Positions 1 through 8,066 of a DNA stretch of 64,000 bases are shown piece by piece (position 1 is the first letter of the stretch; each line of letters opens with the position of its first letter). Source of the stretch: Acidobacteriota bacterium (GTDB lineage: Bacteria > Acidobacteriota > Thermoanaerobaculia > Multivoradales > JAGPDF01); contig JACTMI010000010.1 in NCBI GenBank assembly GCA_014584695.1, forward strand, positions 62,001 to 126,000, written 5' to 3'. The position numbers and the translations under genes were made by a program. The notes beneath the pieces were generated by a model, which had not been told where the DNA came from, made no database searches, and saw nothing but the letters and a program-made list of their open reading frames with translations.

Positions 1-158
1 CCGTCGCCCGCGCGCGACACGAAGCGAAAGAACACCAGCGCCGAGCGAGAGCCCTGCACCCGGACGGCGCGGCGGCACAGCTCCAGGTCGTGCTCGAGAA
101 TGCGACCGACCGCGACCTGACGCCACGGCGTGCTGGCTCCCCGGCCAAGCCACCTCAT
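1..158 (-). CDS. Partial protein of unknown function (N-terminus only)
   Basis: A minus-strand frame opens with ATG at 158 and runs off the left edge, giving about 52 residues beginning MRWLGRGASTPWRQVAVGRI. The ATG overlaps the TGA stop of the upstream GNAT gene (ATGA), so it looks like the third gene of a coupled operon. The visible part has a basic N-terminus, then a stretch like LELCRRAVRVQGSRSALVFF. That stretch could begin an alpha/beta domain, but I cannot assign a family. The start rests on the four-base overlap alone; the remainder lies outside the window. Confidence 0.5.
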   Translation of the reverse strand, partial: MRWLGRGASTPWRQVAVGRILEHDLELCRRAVRVQGSRSALVFFRFVSRAGD

Positions 159-856
159 GCCGACACCAGCGGTTCGAGCGTTGGCCGCCCGGACCGGGCG
201 CGCTCGCGCAACCCTAGCAGTCGCCCCTCGAGCCCGCGCGCGAGCTCGGCCGCGACGCCGTGCCGGCTGCCCAGGCGCTCGAAGGCAGCCTGGAGATCCA
301 GGCGCAGGAGGATCCGTCGGCTGCCGCAGGCCAGCTCGCCGCGCTCGTGCCAACCGATCCGCTCGAAGCCGAGGCGACGCTCGTGGAAGTCGAGGGGCGA
401 GTGGGGGTCGTTCTCGAACACCGTCGTCAGCAGCTGCTCCGCGCCGCGCTCCAGACCCTCGGCGAGAGCCGCCCGCATGAGCGCCAGCACGACGCGAGGG
501 TGGCTTCGCCAAGCCCGGCGCACCATCAACCTACCGACCTCCGCGAATCGCCCTTGCCGCGTCAGACGATCGATGTCGACACCCGCCGCGAAGTGGACGC
601 CAAAGCTTTCCGGCATCTCGATCGGCGGGTCGACCATCAGGCGCAAGACGCCAACTGCTTCGACGCCGACGCGGGCCAGCAACCAGACCACGTTCTCCAC
701 CACTGCTGGTTCCGGCGGGATCTCGGCGTCGGCAGCCGCCAGCCATCCCTTTTCCTCGCGGAAGACCTCGTCGATCACCTCGAGCGCCGCGGCGCGTTCG
801 TCGGCACTCCTCACCACCACGACGTTCACCCGCTTCGCGTCGCTTCTCTGGCTCAT
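155..856 (-). CDS. GNAT-fold N-acyltransferase, FeeM-like
   Basis: This 233-residue protein resembles N-acyl amino acid synthases of the FeeM type and the exosortase-associated acyltransferases, both GNAT-fold enzymes that transfer a long acyl chain from acyl-ACP. Visible landmarks are an early acceptor-loop-like stretch (residues about 20-45, DEVFREEKGW), a central FAEVGRLMVRRAWRSHP segment that matches the EVGRLaV signature of this group, and a late RLGFERIG motif typical of GNAT domains. The start ATG at 856 overlaps the stop of the upstream acyltransferase gene, and its own stop overlaps the next start. The cluster therefore pairs two acyltransferases, as the environmental fee clusters do. 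The family is inferred from motifs; the substrate is unknown. Confidence 0.6.
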   Translation of the reverse strand: MSQRSDAKRVNVVVVRSADERAAALEVIDEVFREEKGWLAAADAEIPPEPAVVENVVWLLARVGVEAVGVLRLMVDPPIEMPESFGVHFAAGVDIDRLTRQGRFAEVGRLMVRRAWRSHPRVVLALMRAALAEGLERGAEQLLTTVFENDPHSPLDFHERRLGFERIGWHERGELACGSRRILLRLDLQAAFERLGSRHGVAAELARGLEGRLLGLRERARSGRPTLEPLVSA

Positions 857-1644
857 GCCACGCTCCTCAGCTCCCCGGCACGGCGGGGGTCTCGAGCCGG
901 CAGCTTGCGCGACAGCCGCGCGAGCTCGCCTTCGACGACCCGCAGCAGCTCGCGCGCCGCGGCGCGCCTCACATTCTCCGGCCCCGCCGACACCGCCTCG
1001 GGCGGCGCCACGATCGGCGCACCGATGCGCACGACGACGCGACCGATCCTCGGTTTGCGGCCGAGACGTGCCGCCGCCGGCAGGTCGATGCCGACCGGGA
1101 TCACCGGCGCGCCCGTGGCCATGGCCAGGTGCGCTACCCCGCGACGGAGGCGCGACAGGTGGCCCGCGCCAGTGCGGCGCGTGCCCTCCGGATAGAGCCC
1201 CACGTCGCCGCCGCGCTCGAGCGTCCAGACCGCCTCGGCGAGAGGGTCGAAGTGGCGACGCGCCCGCCGCCGACGCTCGCGCAAACCGAAGCGGGCCGGC
1301 TTGGCGTAGATCGGAATCGGATCGATCTCGCGCACGATCCAACCCGTCCACGGCAGCTCGGCGAACATCCAGTCGACGAGAAAGCGGATTGGCCGGCCGC
1401 GCCGGAGCGCTACCAGGGTCGCCGGCGCCAGCAGCGTCTCCCAGACTCCATGGTGGGAGAGGGCGAAGACCGAGCCGCCGGGCAGGCCATCGAGACGCGA
1501 CCGCCCCTCCACACGGAGCGCGCCGAGCGAGCAGCAGAGCAGTGCCCGCAGCAGGACACGCCGGCGTCGGCTAGGCATCTCCGAAAGGTCGAGCCCGGCG
1601 ACCCTCCGGGGGTCGAGTCGGAGCGCGTCCGCTACCGCAGCCAT
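853..1644 (-). CDS. PlsC-type lysophospholipid/1-acylglycerol-3-phosphate acyltransferase
   Basis: This 263-residue protein has the LPLAT/PlsC layout. It shows a block I motif SHHGVWE (residues about 63-69), a hydrophobic FLVDWMF region, the block III signature YPEGTRR (about 152-158) and the block IV VIPVGI (about 183-188). Family members acylate lysophospholipids or related acceptors at the inner membrane. The usual H(X)4D catalytic pair appears here as H(X)4E, which is conservative but unusual. It is the first gene of a coupled set: its TGA overlaps the ATG of the GNAT gene. It is divergent from the glycosyltransferase gene, with 172 bases between the starts. It could act on a precursor of the N-acylated product made by its neighbour. 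Confidence 0.75.
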   Translation of the reverse strand: MAAVADALRLDPRRVAGLDLSEMPSRRRRVLLRALLCCSLGALRVEGRSRLDGLPGGSVFALSHHGVWETLLAPATLVALRRGRPIRFLVDWMFAELPWTGWIVREIDPIPIYAKPARFGLRERRRRARRHFDPLAEAVWTLERGGDVGLYPEGTRRTGAGHLSRLRRGVAHLAMATGAPVIPVGIDLPAAARLGRKPRIGRVVVRIGAPIVAPPEAVSAGPENVRRAAARELLRVVEGELARLSRKLPARDPRRAGELRSVA

Positions 1645-1816
1645 GGCGTCTTTCTAGCGCGCCGCCGCGACGGAACACCGACGGTCGTTCGACCGCGCCG
1701 TGACGATGTCGCCACGAGGCCGTCGCGCCCTCCTTCGCTGCACGCCCGTCGCGGCGCCGTCACGTCGGCGCCCGACGCCACACCTAGATTCACCGCCGCT
1801 ACCGGAGGCCCGGCCG

Positions 1817-4282
1817 ATGAAGCGACGCTGCGACATCCACGTCCACAGCAAGCATTCCGACCGTCCCAGTGAGTGGTACCTCGAACAGCTCGGCTCACCC
1901 GAGAGTTTCACCGAGCCGCTCGAGATCTACCGCCTCGCCAAGGCGCGCGGCATGGACTTCGTCACCATTTCGGACCACGACTCGATCGCGGGCGCGCTCG
2001 AGATCGCGCATCTGCCCGACACCTTCCTCGCGAGCGAGATGACCGTGAGATTCCCCGAGGACGGCTGCGCCGTACACATCCTGGTGCTCGGGGTGACCGA
2101 GGCGCAGCATCGTGAGCTGCATCGGCTGCGAGGCAACCTCTACGACTTCCGCACTCATGCGCGCGCGGAGGGGATCACGCACGTCGTCGCCCACCCGCTG
2201 TTTCGCGTCGACGATCATCTCGACATCGCGCATCTCGAGCGGCTGCTGGTCCTGTTCCGGCTCTTCGAGGGCTCGAACGGCACCCGCGATCCGCGCGCCT
2301 CGGACCTCTTCGCCGCGGTGACCGCGAACGCCACGTCCGAGTTGCTCGCGGCGCTCGCCGAGGAGCACGGCCTCGAGCTCGACCTGCCCCTCCACTATGC
2401 ATCGACCGGAGGCAGCGACGACCACGGCGGGCTCTACGTCGCCACCACCTGGACCGAGACTCCCGCCGCCACCGATCCGACGGAGTTCCTGGCCCACCTG
2501 ACCGCCACGCCTCCGCGCTGCCGCGCCGGCGGAGAGGCCGGTTCGTCGCTCAAGCTGGCGCGCAGCTTCCAGTTCCTCGCCCACGACTACTATCGCGCCA
2601 AGGTCCTGGGCGGCTCGCGCTGGCGAAACGATCCCTTCGCTGACCTGCTCCGCCGGATCGCCGGCGGCGAGCTCGATCCGGAGCGCCCGGAGGGGAGCGC
2701 CTGGGGCCGCGCCCTCCGCAAGCTACTCCTCTTCGCTCCGGCGGCGCCGCCGCAGCGCCCGACGCCACTGCCCGCGCCCAGCGGAGAACGCCGGCGAGGC
2801 GACGCCCGGGTCGAATCGGCACTCGCGCGAGAGGAGGAACGGCGGGCCTTCGAGGCTTCCTGCCGCCTCGGGCAGCGCACCGCCGCGCAGGTGCTCGAGC
2901 GCGTGGTCGCCGGATTGGAGTCCGGCGACCTGCCACGCGCGCTGTCGGCGCTCTCGGATCTCGCCCCGGCCGCCGTCACGTTGTCGCCCTACCTTGCCGC
3001 GTTCCGGTTCCAGCACAAGGACGAACCCTTCCACCGCGCCGTCGCCGACCGCTTTCCGTCGGCTCGCTCGCTCCGGGACAAGAGCTCGAAGGTCGCCTGG
3101 GCCACGGATACGCTCGACGAAGTCAACGGCGTGGCGAGGACGATCGACCGCGTGGCCGCGCTCGCGACACGGCAGGGAGTTCCGCTGACGGTGATCACGT
3201 GTGAGAGCAGTCGCCGTCGCCATGGCTTCGGCGTCGAGCGCTTCGCTCCGCTCTGGGAGACGCCGTTGCCGCGCTACGAGGAGCTCTCTTTGCGGGTTCC
3301 GCCGGTGCTGGACCTGATCGAGCAGTTCGAACGCGAGGCGTACGGCCGGATCCTGGTCTCGACGCCCGGACCCGTCGGCCTCGCCGCCGTCGCCGCCGGC
3401 AAGTTGCTCGGCGTGCCGCTCGCCGCCATCCACCACACCGACTTCCCTCGCTATGTCAGCGCGCTCACCGGGTCCAGCAAGCTCGCAGGCTTGGCCGGGA
3501 CCTACCTGAGCTGGTTCTACCGGCAGATGGATGAGGTCTTCGTCACCGGGGATTCCTATCGGCGACAGCTGGCGGACTTCGGTGTCGAGGCCTCGCGCCT
3601 GCGCGAGTTGCCGCGAGGCGTCGACGGCGAGCAGTTCACGCCCACGCGACGACGACCCGGCTACTTCGACTCGCGGTTGCCCGGCGGCGGACCCGTGATC
3701 CTCTACGTCGGCCGGCTCAGTCGCGAGAAGAACCTCGAGGCGCTGCTGTTCGCCTTCGGCACGCTCACCTCTCGCGGCATCGAGGCGCGGCTCGCCTTGG
3801 TCGGCGACGGGCCCGAACGGCGCCCGCTCGCCGAGCGCTGGCGTGTTTCCGGGCTCGCCTTCCTCGGCCGCCTGGAGGGCGACGAGTTGGCCACCGCCTA
3901 CGCTTCGGCCGACCTCTTCGTCCTCCCCAGCCGCACCGATACCTTCGGCAACGTCGTGCTCGAAGCGATGGCCTCGGGCCTCACACCGATCGTCGCTAGC
4001 GAGGGGGGACCAGCGGAGCAGGTCACCCACGGCGTCGACGGGCTGGTGGTAAACCTCGACCAGCCCGAGGCCCTCGCCGAAGCCATCGCGCTCGCCCTCC
4101 GCTCCTCGCCTCTGCGCCTCCGGCTGGGCGCGGCCGCGCGCGCGACCGCCACGCGCCGCGGCTGGGAGCGATCCGTCGCCGCGCTGTTTCCACCGGGTGA
4201 GGAGCGCGCGGCCGACGGCGGCCGTCGAGCGAGCGAACCGCCCTACCGGCTGGCCAGGGCGGCCGGACTGGCCGCGAGCTGA
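1817..4282 (+). CDS. PHP-domain / GT4 glycosyltransferase fusion
   Basis: This 821-residue protein joins two enzyme modules. Residues about 1-270 are a PHP (polymerase and histidinol phosphatase) metal hydrolase domain with HVHSKHSD near the start, TISDHDS (about 51-57), a VVAHPLF histidine and a GGSDDHGG motif, so the metal ligands look intact. Residues about 400-800 are a GT-B, GT4-type glycosyltransferase. This half contains ILYVGRLSREKN, LVGDGPER, an acceptor loop and the E-X7-E region FGNVVLEAMASG. A linker of about 120 residues joins them. ATG 1817 is chosen because GGAGG lies eight bases upstream and the PHP motif starts immediately; an upstream in-frame ATG at 1700 would add residues with no visible motif. 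It may make a glycolipid or glycan and hydrolyse a phosphoester in the same route; the substrate is unknown. Confidence 0.85.
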   Translation: MKRRCDIHVHSKHSDRPSEWYLEQLGSPESFTEPLEIYRLAKARGMDFVTISDHDSIAGALEIAHLPDTFLASEMTVRFPEDGCAVHILVLGVTEAQHRELHRLRGNLYDFRTHARAEGITHVVAHPLFRVDDHLDIAHLERLLVLFRLFEGSNGTRDPRASDLFAAVTANATSELLAALAEEHGLELDLPLHYASTGGSDDHGGLYVATTWTETPAATDPTEFLAHLTATPPRCRAGGEAGSSLKLARSFQFLAHDYYRAKVLGGSRWRNDPFADLLRRIAGGELDPERPEGSAWGRALRKLLLFAPAAPPQRPTPLPAPSGERRRGDARVESALAREEERRAFEASCRLGQRTAAQVLERVVAGLESGDLPRALSALSDLAPAAVTLSPYLAAFRFQHKDEPFHRAVADRFPSARSLRDKSSKVAWATDTLDEVNGVARTIDRVAALATRQGVPLTVITCESSRRRHGFGVERFAPLWETPLPRYEELSLRVPPVLDLIEQFEREAYGRILVSTPGPVGLAAVAAGKLLGVPLAAIHHTDFPRYVSALTGSSKLAGLAGTYLSWFYRQMDEVFVTGDSYRRQLADFGVEASRLRELPRGVDGEQFTPTRRRPGYFDSRLPGGGPVILYVGRLSREKNLEALLFAFGTLTSRGIEARLALVGDGPERRPLAERWRVSGLAFLGRLEGDELATAYASADLFVLPSRTDTFGNVVLEAMASGLTPIVASEGGPAEQVTHGVDGLVVNLDQPEALAEAIALALRSSPLRLRLGAAARATATRRGWERSVAALFPPGEERAADGGRRASEPPYRLARAAGLAAS

Positions 4283-4343
4283 GCTCGGCGCCGTCGGCGC
4301 CGGTGCTGATTCGCGGGTCGGGGCAGGTCGCTGGGCGTCCGCG

Positions 4344-5357
4344 TCACGGCTCGTCGGCGGCGAAGATCGCCGTCACCGGCGCACCGTCGTCGACGATCCA
4401 GCCGCGGTACATCCCCGGGGTGTTGAAGGGCAGCGCGAAGTTGCCGTGGCCGTCGAGCGCGATCACGCCGCCCTCGCCGCCCGCGGCGCGCAGCGTCTCG
4501 ATCACCTGCGTCGCCGCCTCGCCGACCGGCAGGCCGGCGAGCTCGATCAGGGCGCAGATCCGCGCCGCCACGTGCCAGCGGATGAAGTACTCGCCGTGCC
4601 CGGTCGCCGACACCGCGCAGGTCGGGTTCGCGGCGTAGGTGCCGGCGCCGACGATCGGCGTGTCGCCCACCCGCCCGTAGCGCTTGTTGGTCATGCCGCC
4701 GGTCGAGGTGCCGGCGGCGAGGTTGCCGGCGCGGTCGAGCGCCACCGCGCCGACGGTGCCGAAGCCGCGCCGCTCGACCGCGCTGGTCGCCGAGGTCGTG
4801 GCGGCGGGCTCCGGCCGCAGCGCCTTCTGCAGGGCCTTCCAGCGCCGCTCGGTCCAGAAATAGGAGGGATCGACGACCTCGAGGCCCTGCGCGGTGGCGA
4901 AGACCTCCGCGCCCCGGCCGGTCAGCATCACGTGCTCCGAGCGCTCCATCACCGCGCGCGCCGCCGAGATCGGGTTCTTGAGGATCGTCACGCCGGCGAC
5001 CGCTCCGGCGGCGCGGGTCTGGCCATCCATGATCGAGGCGTCGAGCTCGTTGCGCCCTTCGTGGGTGAACACCGCCCCCTTGCCCGCGTTGAACAGCGGT
5101 GAGTCCTCGAGATGGCGGACCGTGGCCTCGACGGCGTCGACGCTCGTGCCCCCGCCGCGCAGGATCGCCTGCCCGATCCGCAGCGCCTCGGCGAGCGTCG
5201 CCCGGTAGCTCGCCTCGAGCTCCGCGTCGAGCTCGGCACGCGCGATCGTCCCGGCACCGCCGTGGACCACCAGCACGATGGGCGGCGCCGGCTCGGCGGC
5301 GAGCGCGCCGCCCCCCGCCAGGCCAAGCCAGCACGAGAGCGCGAGCCTCTTCCCCAT
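4344..5357 (-). CDS. iaaA: Exported isoaspartyl peptidase / L-asparaginase (Ntn hydrolase)
   Basis: This 337-residue protein belongs to the plant-type asparaginase family (T2). These enzymes self-cleave into two chains and hydrolyse isoaspartyl dipeptides and asparagine. The N-terminus MGKRLALSCWLGL...ALAAE is a signal peptide, followed by VVHGGAGTI, the family's conserved opening. The nucleophile is the threonine in GTVGAVALD (about residue 200), followed by GTSTGGMTNKRYGRVGDTP and an ATGHGE segment. Start 5357 was preferred over an ATG eight codons upstream because TGGAGGT lies six bases before it. The gene converges on the glycosyltransferase; a GGCGCC-GTC-GGCGCC hairpin (4287-4301) lies between them. 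With the exported PCMT at 24.2 kb it suggests handling of isoaspartyl damage in the envelope. Confidence 0.88.
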   Translation of the reverse strand: MGKRLALSCWLGLAGGGALAAEPAPPIVLVVHGGAGTIARAELDAELEASYRATLAEALRIGQAILRGGGTSVDAVEATVRHLEDSPLFNAGKGAVFTHEGRNELDASIMDGQTRAAGAVAGVTILKNPISAARAVMERSEHVMLTGRGAEVFATAQGLEVVDPSYFWTERRWKALQKALRPEPAATTSATSAVERRGFGTVGAVALDRAGNLAAGTSTGGMTNKRYGRVGDTPIVGAGTYAANPTCAVSATGHGEYFIRWHVAARICALIELAGLPVGEAATQVIETLRAAGGEGGVIALDGHGNFALPFNTPGMYRGWIVDDGAPVTAIFAADEP

Positions 5358-5709
5358 GAGCGACCTCCACAACCTGTCCATTCGCTGGAGTTTAGCCGCT
5401 CTTTCCCGGCGCGGGCGGCGAGGCGTCGGAAATGGGAATCGGGGGCTAGGCAGGAGCCTCCGGCGGGCCTATGATGGCCGGGAGGCGAGGGGCGCTGCCC
5501 CCCGCCGACCCCCGCCGACCGAGGGTTGCATCATGGCCGCCGCGCCTTGGGCCGCGGTCGCCCTCTCGACCGCACGATGCATCGGTCGCCTCGCCCGAGC
5601 CCGCGGGCCCCCGCTCCGACTTCGACGAGACGTCGACTCCCCCCGTGCGCGACCCCGCAGCGGGGCCGCGACGGCAGGCAGCAACTCGTTTCGAACAAGG
5701 AGGACCGAG
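5358..5709. other. Intergenic region between divergent iaaA and the SnoaL-like gene
   Basis: These 352 bases hold no convincing gene. A promoter candidate for the rightward gene lies at 5447-5475, and the Shine-Dalgarno AAGGAGG sits just before 5710. A short tandem of CCGCCGACCC units occurs near 5500-5521. The leader predicted from that promoter would exceed 200 bases and is very GC-rich, but no known riboswitch was recognised in it. Confidence 0.5.
5447..5475 (+). promoter_or_regulatory. Candidate sigma-70-type promoter for the SnoaL-like gene
   Basis: TAGGCA (5447-5452) and TATGAT (5470-5475) are separated by 17 bases, and each resembles the -35 and -10 consensus. They read toward the gene at 5710. 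The match is by eye only. Confidence 0.35.
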
Positions 5710-6144
5710 ATGTCCGAGAAGCGCACGAAACTGGTGCAGCAGCACCTGGGCGCCCTGAGCATCCGGGACTGGGGCCGCTACAAGGAGTCCCTGCTGCCGA
5801 AGGTGATCTACGAGGAGCGGGCAACCGCCCTGCGCGCCGAGGGGGTGGACAAGACCCTCGCGGCGATTCAGAACTGGACGATGGCCTTCCCCGACCTGAA
5901 GTGCACGGTCAAGAACCTCCTCCATCAGGACGACATGGTGATGGCGGAGATCGTCTGGGAGGGCACCCATCAGGGCCTGCTCAAGGGGCCGTTCGGTGAG
6001 GTCCCCGCGACGGGCAAGCGGAGCTCGATCAACGCCGTCGAGCTCTTCCACTTCGAGGGCGACAAGATCCGTGAGGTCCGGCACTACTTCGACATGATGA
6101 CGCTGTTGAACCAGCTCGGCGTCCAGCCGCTGGTCAAGGTCTGA
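5710..6144 (+). CDS. SnoaL-like / ester cyclase family protein
   Basis: This 144-residue soluble protein has the look of the SnoaL-like (NTF2-fold) family. It shows an N-terminal helix pair, a central AFPDLKCTVKNLLHQDDMVMAEIVWEG-type strand region with the family's D-x-V-x-x-x-x-x-W-x-G pattern, and the late segment FHFEGDKIREVRHYFD (about 115-130), which is diagnostic of this group. Members range from polyketide cyclases to isomerases and many have no known reaction. The ATG at 5710 follows AAGGAGG with seven bases spacing. The gene stands alone; a strong GC hairpin follows at 6238-6265. No active-site prediction is safe. Confidence 0.75.
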   Translation: MSEKRTKLVQQHLGALSIRDWGRYKESLLPKVIYEERATALRAEGVDKTLAAIQNWTMAFPDLKCTVKNLLHQDDMVMAEIVWEGTHQGLLKGPFGEVPATGKRSSINAVELFHFEGDKIREVRHYFDMMTLLNQLGVQPLVKV

Positions 6145-6237
6145 ACGGATCGTCAGCTCCGGCGCGGCCCGACCGACCGGCGGGGCGTCCGAGCCCGGCT
6201 CGGGCCCCGGCGCGTCGCGACGGTCGCGCCCGCAAGC

Positions 6238-6265
6238 GCCCCCGGCGACGGTTGCCGCCGGGGGC
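6238..6265 (+). terminator. Hairpin, possible terminator, without T tract
   Basis: GCCCCCGGCG (6238-6247) and CGCCGGGGGC (6256-6265) form a perfect ten-base-pair stem with an eight-base loop, 94 bases after the SnoaL-like gene. No T run follows, so intrinsic termination is uncertain. The remainder of 6145-6443 shows nothing recognisable. Confidence 0.4.
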
Positions 6266-6443
6266 GAGACCGCCGAGCGGCGGGTGGCATTCCTCTCCTC
6301 CCGCAGGGGCCAGGGAGGGCTCGGCGCGGGAATTCCGTGTCGGTTTTTCGGTGGCCGGCGAGAACCCCGGCGGGGCAGGATCCCCTCGCCGCCGGCGGCT
6401 CGGATGGAGCCGGCCGCGCCCATTCCGATTCGGAGGCCCCTCG

Positions 6444-6917
6444 ATGAGTGCATCGTTTCGATTCGTCGCCTTGCCGGCGGAGCAGTTCTCGCCCCTCCAC
6501 GACCTGTCCGACGAAGAGCTGGCGCGCGCCGGGGCCCGGCGCATCGTCGTCGACGAGAAGCCGGGCTATCCCTGCCGGGTCAGCCTGGCCGACGCGGAGA
6601 TCGGCGAGACCGTCCTGGCGCTCTCCTTCGTCCACCACGACGTCGACTCGCCTTACCGCTCGGCGGGTCCGATCTTCGTCCGGCCGGGGGTCGCGACCGC
6701 GCGCTTCGCGCCGGGCGAGATCCCGACGCTGCTCGCGCACCGGTTGCTCTCCCTGCGCGCTTACGACGGCGCCGCGACGATGGTGGGCGCGGAGGTGGTC
6801 GAGGGCCGTGACCTGACAGCCGCCCTCGAGCGCCTGTTCGCCGACCCGCGAGTGAGCTGCCTGCACGTCCACAACGCCCGCCCGGGCTGCTTCAACTGCC
6901 GGGTGGAACGGGCGTAG
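6444..6917 (+). CDS. DUF1203 family protein
   Basis: This 157-residue protein matches the DUF1203 family of unknown function. It has an opening FRFVALPAE followed by PCRVSLADAEIGETVLALSFVHHDVDSPYRSAGPIFV-type sequence, and a C-terminal HVHNARPGCFNCRVER segment with two cysteines. It has no signal peptide or membrane segment and is probably cytosolic. CGGAGG stands eight bases before the ATG at 6444. It ends 40 bases before selD on the same strand and could share its transcript, though nothing known links DUF1203 to selenium metabolism. Confidence 0.8.
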   Translation: MSASFRFVALPAEQFSPLHDLSDEELARAGARRIVVDEKPGYPCRVSLADAEIGETVLALSFVHHDVDSPYRSAGPIFVRPGVATARFAPGEIPTLLAHRLLSLRAYDGAATMVGAEVVEGRDLTAALERLFADPRVSCLHVHNARPGCFNCRVERA

Positions 6918-6957
6918 CGGGTGCGGCGACCCTCGCCATCCCGACTAAGATCTCGGC

Positions 6958-8001
6958 ATGAGCGACGAACGCGACGCCTACCGCCTGACCGCGGCGGCGA
7001 CCAGCGGCGGTTGAGCGGCCAAGGTAGGTCCGGGCGACCTACAGGCCATGCTCGGGCCGCTCCTCCGGCGCACCCGGAACGAGGCGGTGTTGGTCGGTCC
7101 CGAGACCGGCGACGATGCCGGTGTGTTCCGGCTCGGCGACCTGGGCTTGGTCGCCACGGCCGACTTCATCACTCCGGTCTGTGACGAACCCCGTCGCTTC
7201 GGTCGGATCGCCGCCGCCAACTCGATGTCGGACGTCTGGGCCATGGGCGGTCGGCCGCTGTTCGCGCTCAACCTCTGCGCTTTCCCCGTCGACGCGCCGG
7301 CCGAGACGCTGGCCGAGATCCTCGAGGGCGCGGCGGACGCGCTGGTGGAAGCGGGCGCGGCGCTGCTCGGCGGTCACACGGTCAAGGATCGCGACCTCAA
7401 GTACGGGCTCGCGGTGGTCGGCGTGGCCGATCCCGAGAACCTGCTCGCCCACAGCGGCGCCCGCGCCGGGGACCGGCTGCTGCTGACCAAGCCGCTCGGC
7501 ACCGGCGCCATGATCAACGCGTTCCGGATCGATCGGCTGGACGCCGAGCGCCTGGAGCCGGCGTTGGTGGAGATGGAACGGCTCAACGCCGAGGCCTGCC
7601 GGCTGGCGCTCTTGCACGGCGCGAGCGCCGCGACCGACGTCACCGGCTTCGGCCTCGCCGGCCATGGCCTCGGGATGGCCGAGGCGTCGGGGGTCGCGTT
7701 GCGGTTCGTATTCGACGACCTGCCGCGCCACGAGAGCTACTTCGACCTCGTGCGGGCCGGCGTCTCCACCGGCTGCAACGGCCCGAACCGCCGCCACACG
7801 TCGAGCCGCCTCGCGGACCGGCGCGGCCTCGATCCAGTCGAGCAGGAGCTGCTGTTCGATCCGCAGACCTCCGGTGGCCTGTTGATCTCGATCGCGCCCG
7901 AGCGCGCTCCACGCCTCCTGGACGACCTGCTCGCCACCGGTCACCGAGCCGCCGAAGTCGGCGACGTGCTCGCCGGCCCGCCGCGCATCGAGATCGTCTG
8001 A
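6958..8001 (+). CDS. selD: Selenide, water dikinase (selenophosphate synthase), itself a selenoprotein
   Basis: SelD uses ATP to turn selenide into selenophosphate, the selenium donor for selenocysteyl-tRNA. The frame from ATG 6958 is 348 codons long (the E. coli enzyme has 347 residues) if TGA at 7012-7014, codon 19, is read as selenocysteine. Around it the protein reads TSGG-U-AAKVGPGDL, where U occupies the catalytic position that is Cys in E. coli SelD (SGCGCKISP). Downstream are the GDDAGVF metal/nucleotide motif, AANSMSDVWAMGG, GGHTVKD and a C-terminal PQTSGGLL, all family signatures. A conventional gene caller would start at ATG 7048 and lose the glycine-rich loop. A hairpin suited to a bacterial SECIS follows the TGA. 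The Shine-Dalgarno is weak. selB lies at 45.8 kb. Confidence 0.92.
7024..7042 (+). promoter_or_regulatory. Bacterial SECIS-like hairpin in selD mRNA
   Basis: GTAGGTC (7024-7030) and GACCTAC (7036-7042) form a perfect seven-pair stem with loop CGGGC. An outer GGCC/GGCC pairing (7017-7020 with 7044-7047) is possible. The loop begins 16 bases after the UGA at 7012-7014, within the spacing known for bacterial SECIS elements, and carries the guanines that SelB reads in the apical loop. It lies within the coding sequence, as bacterial SECIS elements do. Confidence 0.75.
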
Positions 8002-8066
8002 ACCCTTCCTTGCGTGTGACCGGGTCCGCACCCGCGGGCTCCGCTTGCCCGTACACTGTGGAGAGG

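Noticed and set aside
5493-5521. A tandem repeat or CRISPR-like array
   Set aside because: Only two imperfect CCGCCGACCC units are present, with no spacers.
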